DNA from: Lachnospiraceae bacterium
Lineage (GTDB): Bacteria; Bacillota; Clostridia; Lachnospirales; Lachnospiraceae
Direction of reading: 5' to 3'
Length of the DNA stretch: 64,000 nucleotides
NCBI GenBank assembly: GCA_014804785.1
Contig: JAAUZD010000026.1
Coordinates: forward strand, 237,304-301,303
Of this stretch, positions 8,227 through 17,520 are shown piece after piece (the stretch's first letter is position 1; the number at the start of each line of letters is the position of its first letter). Position numbers and translations under genes: made by a program. A model generated the notes under the pieces. The model had not been told where the DNA came from and ran no database searches. It worked only from the letters and a program-made list of their open reading frames with translations.

Positions 8227-9840
8227 ATGTACAAAATTATGATTGCGGATGACGAAGGAATTGTGATAGATGCTTTAAGGTTCATAATCAAGAAGAACTT
8301 TGGGGATTCATGCTTGATAGAATCGGCGAAAACCGGAAGAAGTGTTATAGAACTTGCAGAAAATTTCAGACCGGACATTGCGCTTATGGACATACATATG
8401 CCAGGTATCAACGGAATTGAAGCAATGAAAGAGATTCAAAAAAATAATAAAAACATTATTTTCATCGTTGTCTCCGCATATGACAAATTCGATTACGCGA
8501 AGGAAGCGATCAGCCTGGGCGTTATGGATTATGTGAATAAACCAATTGATAAAAAAGTTATTGTGTCGCTTTTGAAGAAAGCGATGGAAAAAGTCGACAT
8601 TGAAAAAATGAAAAGAAGCAATGAACTTCTTATAAAAGAGAAACTGGAAACAGTCATTCCGATTATTGAAAGCGGTATGATTTATTCCGTTCTTTTTCAG
8701 GAGAACTATACAGAAGAGGCAGAGAATTTCAAAAACCTGCTCGGAATCAAAGAAGATGACGGGTATATGATGGTAATTGAATATGGGGATACGGACGAAG
8801 GCGGTCATCTGACAAACGCGATAGGCGCCAGTGTAAGACTTCAGTCTAATTATATAAGACTTCGGGAAATGGTTAAAGAATTTTTCCCTGGAATTGTAGG
8901 ACCCATGATGGCAAATGCGGTAATCGTATTTGTTCCGTGCATTGATGAAAGTGCACGGAATGAGTACGAGGAGAGAGTGGAGATTATAGAAAATGCCAGA
9001 AAAATGATTCATAAACTTGAAAAAGATATTGATGCGCAGTTTCGGGTTGGAATTGGGTCTGTCAAAAAGCTGGATGAAGCGGACTTGTCTTATGCAGAAG
9101 CTGTTAATGCGCTCCGTCACACTACCGGGAGTGTAGCACATATCAAGGATTTTACCGTAAAAAGCAGATATGAAGATGATTATCCCATTCAGATTGAGCG
9201 GAAATTGTTTGATCTTGTGCAGCGAGGAGATACCTCAGGAACCGTATCTGAGGCAAACTGTTTTTTTGATTGGATGGTGAACCGGTATGCAGATGCAATT
9301 ATGGATATAAAATTAAAGGTCCTAGAATTTATCCTGCGTGCAGAGACTATTTCCTTTGAAAGCGGCGGAAGTACATACCGGTTTGAGTCGAGGCACGACT
9401 ATCTCACAATTCTCTCTGATATTAAGAATTATGAGGAATTACGTTCGTGGTTCCTTTCAAAAATCAGGGAGGCAACCAGAAATGTGTCCGGAAATAAGGA
9501 GAAGACTTCAATTAGTTTAGTCGAGAAGGCAAAGGCATTTATTGACAGCAATTATTCTAATGACATATCTTTGGATGAGGTTTCCAGAGAAATTAATATC
9601 AGTCCCTATTACTTCAGCAAATTGTTTAAGGAGGAGACAGGCGGCAATTTTATAGATTACGTTACAACGGTCCGGATGGAAAAAGCAAAGGAATTGCTAA
9701 GCACAACGAATAAAAGCATGAAAGAAATATGCTGCGAAGTGGGATATTCAGATCCAAACTATTTCAGTCGTTCCTTTAAAAAGAACGTAGGAATAACACC
9801 TACTGAGTATAAGGAGGAAAACAATGTGCAATCTATGTAA
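8227..9840 (+). CDS. Response regulator with AraC-type DNA-binding domain (YesN-like)
   Basis: 537-residue transcription regulator. The receiver domain (1-120) carries the acidic pair near the start (ADDEG), the phosphorylated Asp in ALMDIHMPG (about residue 55) and the conserved Lys in VNKPID (about 104). A central region of about 300 residues has no clear name, and the last 100 residues form two AraC-type helix-turn-helix units (DISLDEVSREINISPYYFSKLFKEE and later EICCEVGYSDPNYFSRSFKK, given here only as landmarks near 447 and 498). It is cognate to the kinase before it and probably activates the transport genes that follow. It overlaps the next gene by 17 bases. Confidence 0.9.
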   Translation: MYKIMIADDEGIVIDALRFIIKKNFGDSCLIESAKTGRSVIELAENFRPDIALMDIHMPGINGIEAMKEIQKNNKNIIFIVVSAYDKFDYAKEAISLGVMDYVNKPIDKKVIVSLLKKAMEKVDIEKMKRSNELLIKEKLETVIPIIESGMIYSVLFQENYTEEAENFKNLLGIKEDDGYMMVIEYGDTDEGGHLTNAIGASVRLQSNYIRLREMVKEFFPGIVGPMMANAVIVFVPCIDESARNEYEERVEIIENARKMIHKLEKDIDAQFRVGIGSVKKLDEADLSYAEAVNALRHTTGSVAHIKDFTVKSRYEDDYPIQIERKLFDLVQRGDTSGTVSEANCFFDWMVNRYADAIMDIKLKVLEFILRAETISFESGGSTYRFESRHDYLTILSDIKNYEELRSWFLSKIREATRNVSGNKEKTSISLVEKAKAFIDSNYSNDISLDEVSREINISPYYFSKLFKEETGGNFIDYVTTVRMEKAKELLSTTNKSMKEICCEVGYSDPNYFSRSFKKNVGITPTEYKEENNVQSM

Positions 9841-10864
9841 AGTGCTTTTGATTATGGCGATTACGGTGCTGCTTGCCGGCTGTACAAAGGTGGAAAATAC
9901 CCGGCAGATGCCTGAAGAGGAAGAGGTAAAGATACAGATTGGCATGATTTTTGATAACTTTGTGATGGAACGATGGCAGAGGGATAGAGATGTATTTGTG
10001 TCTACAGCTAAGGAATTAGGAGCAGAGGTAAATGTGCAGAATGCGAATAGCAGCGTGCAGGAACAAATTGATTTGATAGAGTATTTCATAAAAAAGAAAG
10101 TAGATGTAATCGTAATTATTCCGATTGATTCAGAACCTCTTTTAGAGCCAATCAAAAAAGCCCAGGAGGAGGGTATAAAAGTAATTTCATATGACCGCCT
10201 TGTCGTAGGAGCGGAACCGGATTTGTATATTTCATTTGACAATACAAAAGTGGGTGCGTTAATGGGAAATGCCTTAGGTGAAAAACTGGAGGAAGGCGAT
10301 AAAGTCTTAATGATATGCGGACCTGAAACGGATAATAACGCAATTGAGGTTCAGAGTGGTTTCCGGGAGATAATGGATGCGAAAAAAATAGAAATTCTTG
10401 ATATTTACCATACGGATGGGTGGACACCGGAATATGCGGCAATGTATGTGAGGCAGAACAGTGACCGGCTTCATGAAGTAAAGGCCATCATGTGTGGAAA
10501 CGACAATCTGGCAGGACAAGTGGTGGGTGTGCTTGCCGAGCAGAGGCTTGCCGGGGAAATTTATGTGACAGGTCAGGACGCTGATCTGGCAGCATGTCAG
10601 AGAATCGTGGAAGGAACACAATATATGACTGTCTATAAATCAATCGAAAAGATGGCTGCAAAGGCAGCAAAAGTGACGGTGGATATAGCGGAAAATAATG
10701 ATTTTGATTATGGATTTTATCTGACAGAAGACGGAAAACAGATTCGCTATATTAAACTGGAGCCCGTGGCAGTATATGAAGATAACATACAGGAAGTTAT
10801 TATAGACAGCGGATTCCATTTAAAAGAAGATGTATATTTAAACCGCCCGGATCTTCTGGAATAG
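9824..10864 (+). CDS. Sugar-binding lipoprotein, XylF/ChvE-like
   Basis: 346-residue lipoprotein with lipobox LLAGC (Cys20), belonging to the xylose/multiple-sugar binding group of Peripla_BP_4. Landmarks: MIFDNFVMERWQRD after the signal, VIVIIPIDSEPL, VISYDRLV, YISFDN and VTGQDADLAACQRI. The start codon lies inside the regulator gene and has a strong AAGGAGG site. Because it is fused translationally to the two-component genes and not to the ABC genes, it may be a second sensory binding protein that reports to the kinase or to the chemoreceptor downstream; direct transport use is the alternative. It shares the ligand-contact segments FDN and GQDA with the next binding protein, so both may bind the same sugar. 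Confidence 0.85.
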   Translation: MCNLCKVLLIMAITVLLAGCTKVENTRQMPEEEEVKIQIGMIFDNFVMERWQRDRDVFVSTAKELGAEVNVQNANSSVQEQIDLIEYFIKKKVDVIVIIPIDSEPLLEPIKKAQEEGIKVISYDRLVVGAEPDLYISFDNTKVGALMGNALGEKLEEGDKVLMICGPETDNNAIEVQSGFREIMDAKKIEILDIYHTDGWTPEYAAMYVRQNSDRLHEVKAIMCGNDNLAGQVVGVLAEQRLAGEIYVTGQDADLAACQRIVEGTQYMTVYKSIEKMAAKAAKVTVDIAENNDFDYGFYLTEDGKQIRYIKLEPVAVYEDNIQEVIIDSGFHLKEDVYLNRPDLLE

Positions 10865-10991
10865 CATTTTTTTAACTATAGCAAAAAAAAGAGCAAAAAG
10901 ATGCTAATGTCGAACAATAGGTTGTAAAAGTGCATAAAAATGTGAAGAGTAAAACAAAGATTTTTGGCAAAGTGTGTGTTATAGTAATACA

Positions 10992-11008
10992 TGTAACGTG
11001 AAGTTACA
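10992..11008. repeat. Inverted repeat upstream of the transport operon
   Basis: TGTAAC-GTGAA-GTTACA, a perfect 6-bp inverted repeat with a 5-bp spacer, 34 bases before the next start codon. It could be an operator or a leader hairpin. This is seen in sequence only, with no known regulator matched. Confidence 0.35.
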
Positions 11009-11041
11009 AAAATATTTCCATTAAGGGAGGATGTATTAAAG

Positions 11042-12223
11042 ATGAAAAAGAAATTATTAAGTCTCATCCTTGTGGCGTCAATGGCAGCATCCATGCTGGC
11101 TGGATGTGGAAGCAAGGACACAACTGAAACTGTTAATGACACACCTGCAGCAGAAGAAGCAGCTGGCAGTGAAGATGCAGCAGACAGCAACGCATCATCA
11201 GGAAATCTCCAGGTAGGTATCGTACTTCCTACAAAGGATGAGCCCAGATGGTTACAGGATCAGGCACAGTTTGAAAGCATTTTAGGTGATGCCGGATTTA
11301 CAAATCAGGTATTATTCAGCCAGGGATCTTCCGCAACTGAAAGAACGAATGTAGAAACATTGGTTTCTCAGGGTATTGATGTTCTTATTATCTGTGCACA
11401 GGACGCAGCAGCAGCAGCAGCGGCAGTAGAAGAAGCTAAGGCAGAAGGCGTAACCGTTATCGCATATGACAGATTGATTACAGGTACAGATGCAGTTGAT
11501 TATTATGTAACATTCGACAGCTTTTCTGTAGGCGCTGCACAGGGTCAGTATCTGATTGACAATGCACCTGCTGGAAGCGGAATTCCTCTTTACTTATATG
11601 CAGGCGCTGCAACAGATAACAATGCATTTATTTTCTTTGAAGGTGCATGGAGCGTTCTTCAGCCTAAGATTGCTGACGGTACATTTGTAATTGCAAACTC
11701 TTCTGAAGCAGTTGCATTACAGGATAAGGCAGAACTTACCCGTGATGAAGAAGCAACAATCATTGGACAGGTTACAACAGACTGGGATTTCAACGTTGCT
11801 AAGTCAAAAGCAGAAGCACATCTGACAGCAGCCAGCGCTGATATGAAGGGTGATGTTGTTGTACTTGGTCCTAACGATGGTACAGCACGTTCTATCGCAG
11901 ACGTATTTGCAACAGACAAAGATATAACAAGCTACATCATAACAGGTCAGGACGCTGAAATCGCATCCGTTCAGTATGTGATTGATGGCAAGCAGTCTAT
12001 GACAGTATTTAAGGATACACGTACTCTGGCAGCTGATTCCGTTGCTATGGCAGTATCTGTCTTAAATGGTGAAACACCGACTACAGACTCAACTTATGAC
12101 AATGGAGTAATAGAGGTACCTTCTAAGCAGACTGATATCGTAGTTGTAACGCAGGACAACGTTAAGTCAGCACTTATCGATTCTGAATACTATGATGCAT
12201 CAGAATTTACAGGATTAGAATAA
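11042..12223 (+). CDS. chvE: Sugar ABC transporter substrate-binding lipoprotein, ChvE-like
   Basis: 393-residue lipoprotein with lipobox MLAGC (Cys22), then an Ala/Glu-rich linker of about 30 residues typical of Gram-positive binding proteins. The mature domain starts LQVGIVLPTKDEPRWLQDQA and continues with VLIICAQDAAAAA, VIAYDRLITG, YYVTFDSFSVG and IITGQDAEIASVQ, matching multiple-sugar binding proteins (ChvE type). An ATPase and permease of the GguA/GguB type follow, so it should feed the importer. A hairpin after the gene may keep its mRNA more abundant than that of the ATPase and permease. The symbol is assigned by family resemblance; the actual sugar is not known. Confidence 0.87.
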   Translation: MKKKLLSLILVASMAASMLAGCGSKDTTETVNDTPAAEEAAGSEDAADSNASSGNLQVGIVLPTKDEPRWLQDQAQFESILGDAGFTNQVLFSQGSSATERTNVETLVSQGIDVLIICAQDAAAAAAAVEEAKAEGVTVIAYDRLITGTDAVDYYVTFDSFSVGAAQGQYLIDNAPAGSGIPLYLYAGAATDNNAFIFFEGAWSVLQPKIADGTFVIANSSEAVALQDKAELTRDEEATIIGQVTTDWDFNVAKSKAEAHLTAASADMKGDVVVLGPNDGTARSIADVFATDKDITSYIITGQDAEIASVQYVIDGKQSMTVFKDTRTLAADSVAMAVSVLNGETPTTDSTYDNGVIEVPSKQTDIVVVTQDNVKSALIDSEYYDASEFTGLE

Positions 12224-12255
12224 TTTGTAATTAATAAATAATCAGTGATTTAAGA

Positions 12256-12294
12256 AGGTCGGCTTTAAATAATAAGGTTTAAAGCCGACCTTTC
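12256..12294 (+). terminator. Intercistronic hairpin (partial terminator or mRNA stabiliser)
   Basis: A perfect 14-bp stem (12256-12269 with 12278-12291) follows the binding-protein gene, but only a short T-tract comes after. Such hairpins between a binding protein and its ATPase commonly cause partial termination or protect the upstream mRNA. Confidence 0.7.
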
Positions 12295-12342
12295 AATAAC
12301 AAATGGGTGGAAACATCTTATATTTTGAGAAGGAGGCAGGGC

Positions 12343-13869
12343 ATGAGTGATTATATACTTGAAATGAGAAATATCACAAAAGTGTTTCCTGGAGTGAAGG
12401 CCCTGGACAATGTAAATTTTAAGGTTAAACGTGGGGAAATCCATTGTCTGGTGGGAGAGAACGGGGCAGGGAAATCGACATTGATGAAAGTACTGTCCGG
12501 CGTATATCATTACGGCACCTATTCGGGAGACATTGTTTATAATGGAGAGGTGCAGCAGTTTAAATCTATAGCCGACAGCGAAGAAAAGGGAATTGCAATT
12601 ATTTATCAGGAACTGGCACTTGTTCCCGAGCTTAGTATTTATGAAAATATCTATTTTGGTCATGAAATCATGAATGGAAGAAGCATTGATTGGAATAAAA
12701 CAATCGTAAGTGCAACGGAAGTTCTTAAGAAAGTACGGCTTGATGTGGATTCTTCCATGAAGGTTAAAAATCTTGGAGTAGGTAACCAGCAGCTTGTTGA
12801 AATCGCAAAAGCATTGAGTAAAGATGTTAAATTGCTGATTCTGGATGAGCCTACGGCTTCACTGAATGAAGATGACAGCATAAATCTGCTGAATCTGATC
12901 AAAGAATTGAAAGGGCAGGGAGTTACTTGTATTATGATTTCCCATAAATTGAGGGAAATTACAGCAATAGCGGATACCATTACGGTACTTCGTGATGGGG
13001 CGACAATCTGTTCCATGGATGCAGCAGAGAGAACTATCACAGAAGCAGAAATTATTAAGCATATGGTTGGCAGGGAAATTGACAATATTTATCCGAAAAG
13101 AGAAAAGAAAAAAATCGGAGATGTTTGTTTAGAGATAAAGGACTGGACGGTAGAAGATCCTGTTAAAGGAAAGGAAATTCTACACAACGTAAACTTGAAC
13201 GTCCGCAAGGGAGAGATTGTGGGTCTTCAAGGTCTGATGGGAGCCGGAAGAACTGAGTTTGCAATGAGTCTTTTTGGAAATCCTACAGGTTACAAAATTA
13301 CCAGCGGTGAAATTATACTGGAGGGAGAAAAGGTTTCTTTCAACAAACCGAAAGATGCAATTCAAAAGGGAATTGCCTATGTAAGTGAGGATAGAAAAGG
13401 AAATGGGCTCGTATTGATACAAGATATTAAATACAATATCAGTATTGCCAATTTGGAGCAGCTTCAAAGTGGAATAGCTATCAATGAAAATGAAGAAGTT
13501 AATGTAGCCAATGGGTATAAAGATTCTATTAATATCAAAGCGCCATCCATTGCACAGAAGGTTGGAAATCTAAGCGGAGGCAACCAGCAGAAAGTGCAGC
13601 TGGCAAAATGGCTGTTCGTAACACCCAAGGTGCTGATTCTTGATGAGCCTACAAGAGGTATTGATGTAGGCGCTAAGTATGAAATCTACTCACTTATGAA
13701 CAGACTAGTAGAGGAAGGAATGAGTATTATCATGATTTCTTCAGAACTCCCGGAAGTACTGGGAATGAGTGACAGACTTTATGTTATGTCAAGCGGAACG
13801 ATTACCGGTGAATTATCAAGTGAGGACGCGGACGAAAATAAAGTCATGGCAATGGCTATTAAATCATAG
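12343..13869 (+). CDS. gguA: Sugar ABC transporter ATP-binding protein (two NBDs), GguA/MglA-like
   Basis: 508-residue ATPase with two fused nucleotide-binding domains, as in carbohydrate uptake transporter family 2. The first NBD has Walker A GENGAGKST (about 40) and Walker B LLILDEPTASL. The second has the degenerate Walker A GLMGAGRTE normal for this family, the signature LSGGNQQK and Walker B VLILDEPTRGID. An upstream in-frame ATG (12307) is possible, but ATG 12343 has GGAGG at the right distance. It works with the permease 11 bases downstream and the binding protein upstream to import a sugar. Confidence 0.92.
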   Translation: MSDYILEMRNITKVFPGVKALDNVNFKVKRGEIHCLVGENGAGKSTLMKVLSGVYHYGTYSGDIVYNGEVQQFKSIADSEEKGIAIIYQELALVPELSIYENIYFGHEIMNGRSIDWNKTIVSATEVLKKVRLDVDSSMKVKNLGVGNQQLVEIAKALSKDVKLLILDEPTASLNEDDSINLLNLIKELKGQGVTCIMISHKLREITAIADTITVLRDGATICSMDAAERTITEAEIIKHMVGREIDNIYPKREKKKIGDVCLEIKDWTVEDPVKGKEILHNVNLNVRKGEIVGLQGLMGAGRTEFAMSLFGNPTGYKITSGEIILEGEKVSFNKPKDAIQKGIAYVSEDRKGNGLVLIQDIKYNISIANLEQLQSGIAINENEEVNVANGYKDSINIKAPSIAQKVGNLSGGNQQKVQLAKWLFVTPKVLILDEPTRGIDVGAKYEIYSLMNRLVEEGMSIIMISSELPEVLGMSDRLYVMSSGTITGELSSEDADENKVMAMAIKS

Positions 13870-13880
13870 GAGGTTGCAAA

Positions 13881-15077
13881 ATGGAAAACATAAGTAAAAA
13901 AGAAGGACTCGGACAGGAGATTTTCGGTCTGATTAAAACGAACATCACAGACTACATGATGTACATAGTGCTTGTTCTGATAATGGGAATTTTTACATGG
14001 ACGACAAAAGGAGCTTTTATTCAAGGGAGGAATATTTCAAATCTGATTAATCAGGTGGGATATGTTGCAATCCTGGCAATAGGAATGACGCTGATTCTGA
14101 TTCTTAAACATATTGATCTTGCTGTGGGATATGTGGCTGGTACATGCGGTGCAATAGCAGCAATATTAATGACGAAGCTGGGGATGAATGAGTGGATTGC
14201 AATTTTGGTTGTTCTTGTGATTGGTCTTTTGATTGGTATGTATCAGGGACTTCTGGTAACCAGAGTAGGGGTGCCGGCATTTGTTACGACACTAGCAGGA
14301 CAATTTATGTTCCGTGGTTTTCTGAATCTGTCATTAAAAACGGGTACAATTATTATTCCGAATGCAGGATTTAACGCATTATCCAATGGCTTTATTCCGG
14401 ACATTCCAGGGCTGAATTTGGAATTTCACGTTCTTACATTGCTGATTGGTGTTGTGGCAGTTATTTTAACCATATTTTCACAGATTAAAGCTAGAAAAAA
14501 TAAACAAAAGTATAACTTTAAAGTAACTTCAACACCTGTGTTTGTTTTTGGACTCGTAGTTGTATCAGTGATTATTATGGCAATCATATGGGTTCTTGCA
14601 AACTATAGCGGTATTCCTTGGACGGCTGTAATCGTTGGAGTAGTTTTATTTGTTTACAATTATATGCTGAACAAAACAAGGCTGGGAAGATATATTTATG
14701 GTATTGGAGGTAATGACCAAGCAGCTGAACTTTCGGGTATAGATGTTAAGAAAGTGACCCTTTTTGCATTCTGCTCCATGGGAGTTCTCTCCGCACTTGC
14801 TGGTATCTTGTACGCTTCCAGATTAAAATCTGCAACGCCGACAGCTGGTGAAGGATTTGAGTTGGATGCGATTGCTTCTGCATATATTGGCGGTACTGCA
14901 GTTAGTGGTGGTGTCGGAAAAGTTACAAACACGATTATCGGTGCACTTATTATGATGTCATTGACAAGTGGCATGAACCTGATGGGCGTGGATAATTCGT
15001 ATCAGTACATAGTGAAAGGAATCATTTTTATCATAGCTGTTGCATTTGATGTAAGAGTACGTTCCAAAGCAAAATAA
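13881..15077 (+). CDS. gguB: Sugar ABC transporter permease, GguB-like
   Basis: 398-residue integral membrane protein with about ten hydrophobic helices, of the BPD_transp_2 family. Conserved landmarks are the GMTLILI helix followed by HIDLAVGYVAG, VTTLAGQFMFRG, and the cytoplasmic loop YGIGGNDQAAELSGI, which contacts the ATPase. It probably works as a homodimer with the two-NBD ATPase encoded just upstream. AGGAGG precedes the ATG. The 34-base gap to the chemoreceptor suggests one transcript. Confidence 0.92.
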   Translation: MENISKKEGLGQEIFGLIKTNITDYMMYIVLVLIMGIFTWTTKGAFIQGRNISNLINQVGYVAILAIGMTLILILKHIDLAVGYVAGTCGAIAAILMTKLGMNEWIAILVVLVIGLLIGMYQGLLVTRVGVPAFVTTLAGQFMFRGFLNLSLKTGTIIIPNAGFNALSNGFIPDIPGLNLEFHVLTLLIGVVAVILTIFSQIKARKNKQKYNFKVTSTPVFVFGLVVVSVIIMAIIWVLANYSGIPWTAVIVGVVLFVYNYMLNKTRLGRYIYGIGGNDQAAELSGIDVKKVTLFAFCSMGVLSALAGILYASRLKSATPTAGEGFELDAIASAYIGGTAVSGGVGKVTNTIIGALIMMSLTSGMNLMGVDNSYQYIVKGIIFIIAVAFDVRVRSKAK

Positions 15078-15110
15078 GCATTGTGCATTATATGTTGGAG
15101 AGGAAGTGGA

Positions 15111-17249
15111 ATGAAAAAGTTACCTAAAGGCAAAGAGACCAAAAAAGGTGTAACAAAGATAAAGACTGTAAAAGAAGCAAAGAATAGAAAAAATGTAATG
15201 GGAATTAGGGCAAAGCTGCTTTTGGCTTTTGCCCTTCCTGTGTTTTTTGTCATTTTACTGGGAGTTGTCACTTACAGCCAGACAGCTGACTCCCTGGAAA
15301 AGCACTATAAGGAATCAACTATGCAGATTCTGGGGAAAACTTCGGATTACATGGAAATTCTTCTGTTGGAAGTGGAAACGATTGCTTATGACTTATCCCA
15401 GGATACGGATCTGGTCTCCTATTTTAGCGGTACGCCGGAGGAAGGTGTAGATTTTGATTATGTAGATAGGAAAATGAATTCCTATCTGGGGACAAATGAA
15501 TATGTAGAGAGCGGATACTTCATTGCAATTAATGGAAATGATCACATCAGCACGAATCAGGAGATATCATTTGATGGAGATGCGTACGCAAAATTCGTTG
15601 ATTCTCATGATTACGTAGAGATTATGGCAAGAAATCGTAAGGCTTGGCTGGGTGAAAGTGATTTTTTATCTCAATATAGGCAAGAACCGGAGAATCCTTA
15701 TGATAATCGTAAGATGACGATTGTGCGGCGTGTGGACAATGTATTGACGGGACAGGATATTGGTTTTATTATCCTGGAGGTCAGAAGCAGCGTTATGGAT
15801 AAGCAGCTGGAAGAAATCAATCTGGGAGATAACAGTACGGTAGTAATTATTGCACAGGACAATACGGAACTGGCAAAGCCGGAAGATTATCCGGCGACCT
15901 TGGAGGAAAAAATCATTACATCAGGGAATGCTTATCAGAAAATGCAGCAGAGTGTCGACAAATCAGGTTCCTTTAATTTGATATACAGAGGACAGGAATA
16001 CTGGATGTGCTACTATTATGTAGGTGATCTTGGCAACAGCATTGTAGGCTTGATTCCCAAGGCAACCATGATGGAGCAGGCAAATGATATCAGAACGAAC
16101 ACAATAATGATTGTCGCTATTCTAACGGTCATTATGGCAGTTCTTGCAACATTAATGGCATTGAGTATCGGAAAAAATATCCAGAATATCATGGTAGGGG
16201 TGCAGCAGGCATCAAGGGGAGACCTTACGGTAGAAATCAAAACAAAAAGTAAGGATGAATTTGCGACATTGTGCGGCGGAATTAATGATATGGTTGCAGC
16301 AGTAGGAGAATTAATTGCCAAGGTATCGGAAGGTGCCGGACAGGTGGATCTTGCAGTGAATAAAGTTGGTGAGATGAATACCCGTGTGTGTGAGGTGACC
16401 GAAGGTATATCCAGCGCTATCTTGCAGATTCATGGCGGAGCAGAGTGCCAGAAAGAGGGCGCAAAAAATTGTCTGGATAATATGGATGATTTAGCAGACA
16501 AGATTACCTGTGTAGCAGAAAATACAGAAGAAATGCAGAAGATATCGAACAGTGTCAAAGGATTGGTAAGTTCTGGAATTGGAATTATGGATGAATTAAA
16601 TACCACTTCAGAAATGACCAATAAAAGCCTAAATGAGATCGTGAGGGAACTTGAAGATCTTGGAACGGCAGTTGGAGATATAAATAAGATTATTCAGGTT
16701 ATATCGGAGATTGCGGATCAGACGAATCTTTTGTCTTTAAATGCAAGCATTGAAGCGGCGAGAGCAGGAGAGGCAGGCAAAGGTTTTGCGGTAGTGGCAG
16801 GAGAGGTAAAGAACCTTGCAGATCAATCATTGAAGGCGGCAGTCCAAATCCAGAGGATCATCAGTGAAGTTGAAAGCTTCAGCACGGCTGTCCGGCAGCA
16901 TGCAGAACAAACCGGAGACGCCCTGGAGTCCCAGAAACTTGCGGTCAGCAATGCAGTAGGTGCATTTAGCGATATGGACAATCATCTGGAACAGCTAGCT
17001 GAAAATATTGATGGCATCGTGGTGGAGACGCAGGCAATTTTGCATGCGAAAGATGCCACATTAGGCGCGATACAATCTATTTCCCTTATTATTGAACAGA
17101 ACACAGAAGTAACTACGAACATTGGGGGAGATGTTGAGAAACAGAAAAAGCAGGTTGAGGAGCTTGCTCTTTGCGCGGATAATCTGTTGGCGGTATCTAA
17201 TCAGTTAAAAGTAGCGGTCAGTTCATTTAAAACTGAAAGGACCAGGTAA
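15111..17249 (+). CDS. Methyl-accepting chemotaxis protein with extracellular sensor domain
   Basis: 712-residue chemoreceptor. A Lys-rich N-terminal tail is followed by TM1 (about 33-55), an extracellular region of about 265 residues (probably a Cache fold), TM2 (about 325-345), HAMP (about 350-400) and a long cytoplasmic coiled coil. The signalling tip [21 protein letters not shown] is clear (about 533-553), and binds CheA/CheW in this family. ATG 15111 follows GAGAGGAAG. Its place at the end of a sugar transport and sensing operon suggests chemotaxis to the sugar that the operon imports, either directly or through one of the binding proteins. No CheA, CheW or flagellar gene is in the window, so they must be elsewhere. 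Confidence 0.93.
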   Translation: MKKLPKGKETKKGVTKIKTVKEAKNRKNVMGIRAKLLLAFALPVFFVILLGVVTYSQTADSLEKHYKESTMQILGKTSDYMEILLLEVETIAYDLSQDTDLVSYFSGTPEEGVDFDYVDRKMNSYLGTNEYVESGYFIAINGNDHISTNQEISFDGDAYAKFVDSHDYVEIMARNRKAWLGESDFLSQYRQEPENPYDNRKMTIVRRVDNVLTGQDIGFIILEVRSSVMDKQLEEINLGDNSTVVIIAQDNTELAKPEDYPATLEEKIITSGNAYQKMQQSVDKSGSFNLIYRGQEYWMCYYYVGDLGNSIVGLIPKATMMEQANDIRTNTIMIVAILTVIMAVLATLMALSIGKNIQNIMVGVQQASRGDLTVEIKTKSKDEFATLCGGINDMVAAVGELIAKVSEGAGQVDLAVNKVGEMNTRVCEVTEGISSAILQIHGGAECQKEGAKNCLDNMDDLADKITCVAENTEEMQKISNSVKGLVSSGIGIMDELNTTSEMTNKSLNEIVRELEDLGTAVGDINKIIQVISEIADQTNLLSLNASIEAARAGEAGKGFAVVAGEVKNLADQSLKAAVQIQRIISEVESFSTAVRQHAEQTGDALESQKLAVSNAVGAFSDMDNHLEQLAENIDGIVVETQAILHAKDATLGAIQSISLIIEQNTEVTTNIGGDVEKQKKQVEELALCADNLLAVSNQLKVAVSSFKTERTR

Positions 17250-17260
17250 GGTGGTTAAGG

Positions 17261-17458
17261 ATGAATGATATAGACGAAGTAATTAAAATGCTGGATTCAA
17301 TGACAGAAGCAGGGGTCAGCCGGATAAAAGTCGATTCATCAGATTCTGTTGAGAGCGGAAAAATACAGAAGGCATATCATCATGGAAGATGTGATGTGGG
17401 AAGTCCCTTTGCCACAGGAAAGCTTTTTGACTTGAAAGAAGAAATTGAAAATGAATGA
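17261..17458 (+). CDS. Small protein of unknown function at the end of the chemotaxis/transport operon
   Basis: 65 residues, acidic helix at the N-terminus (MNDIDEVIKMLDSMTEAG), then VSRIKVDSS, and a His/Gly-containing middle (YHHGRCDVG) with one Cys. No membrane helix or signal peptide. It starts 11 bases after the chemoreceptor stop and ends just before a strong terminator, so it is the last gene of the unit. I do not recognise a family. The position suggests a role linked to the receptor or transporter, but that is inference from context only. Confidence 0.65.
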   Translation: MNDIDEVIKMLDSMTEAGVSRIKVDSSDSVESGKIQKAYHHGRCDVGSPFATGKLFDLKEEIENE

Positions 17459-17460
17459 GA

Positions 17461-17503
17461 TACAGACCCGGGCATTTTAGAAATGTTCCGGGTCTGTATT
17501 TTT
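17461..17503 (+). terminator. Terminator of the sugar sensing/transport/chemotaxis operon
   Basis: An 11-bp perfect stem (17461-17471 with 17488-17498) is extended by an inner CATTT/AAATG pair and followed by a T-run. Inverted A/T content also lets it serve the convergent superoxide dismutase gene. Confidence 0.9.
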
Positions 17504-17520
17504 AAGGAACGCTGATTTGA

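Noticed and set aside
8308..9141. Long minus-strand open frame opposite the response regulator
   Set aside because: It lies fully within a clear coding gene, has no ribosome binding site and its residues show the Cys/His/Phe bias of an antisense shadow.
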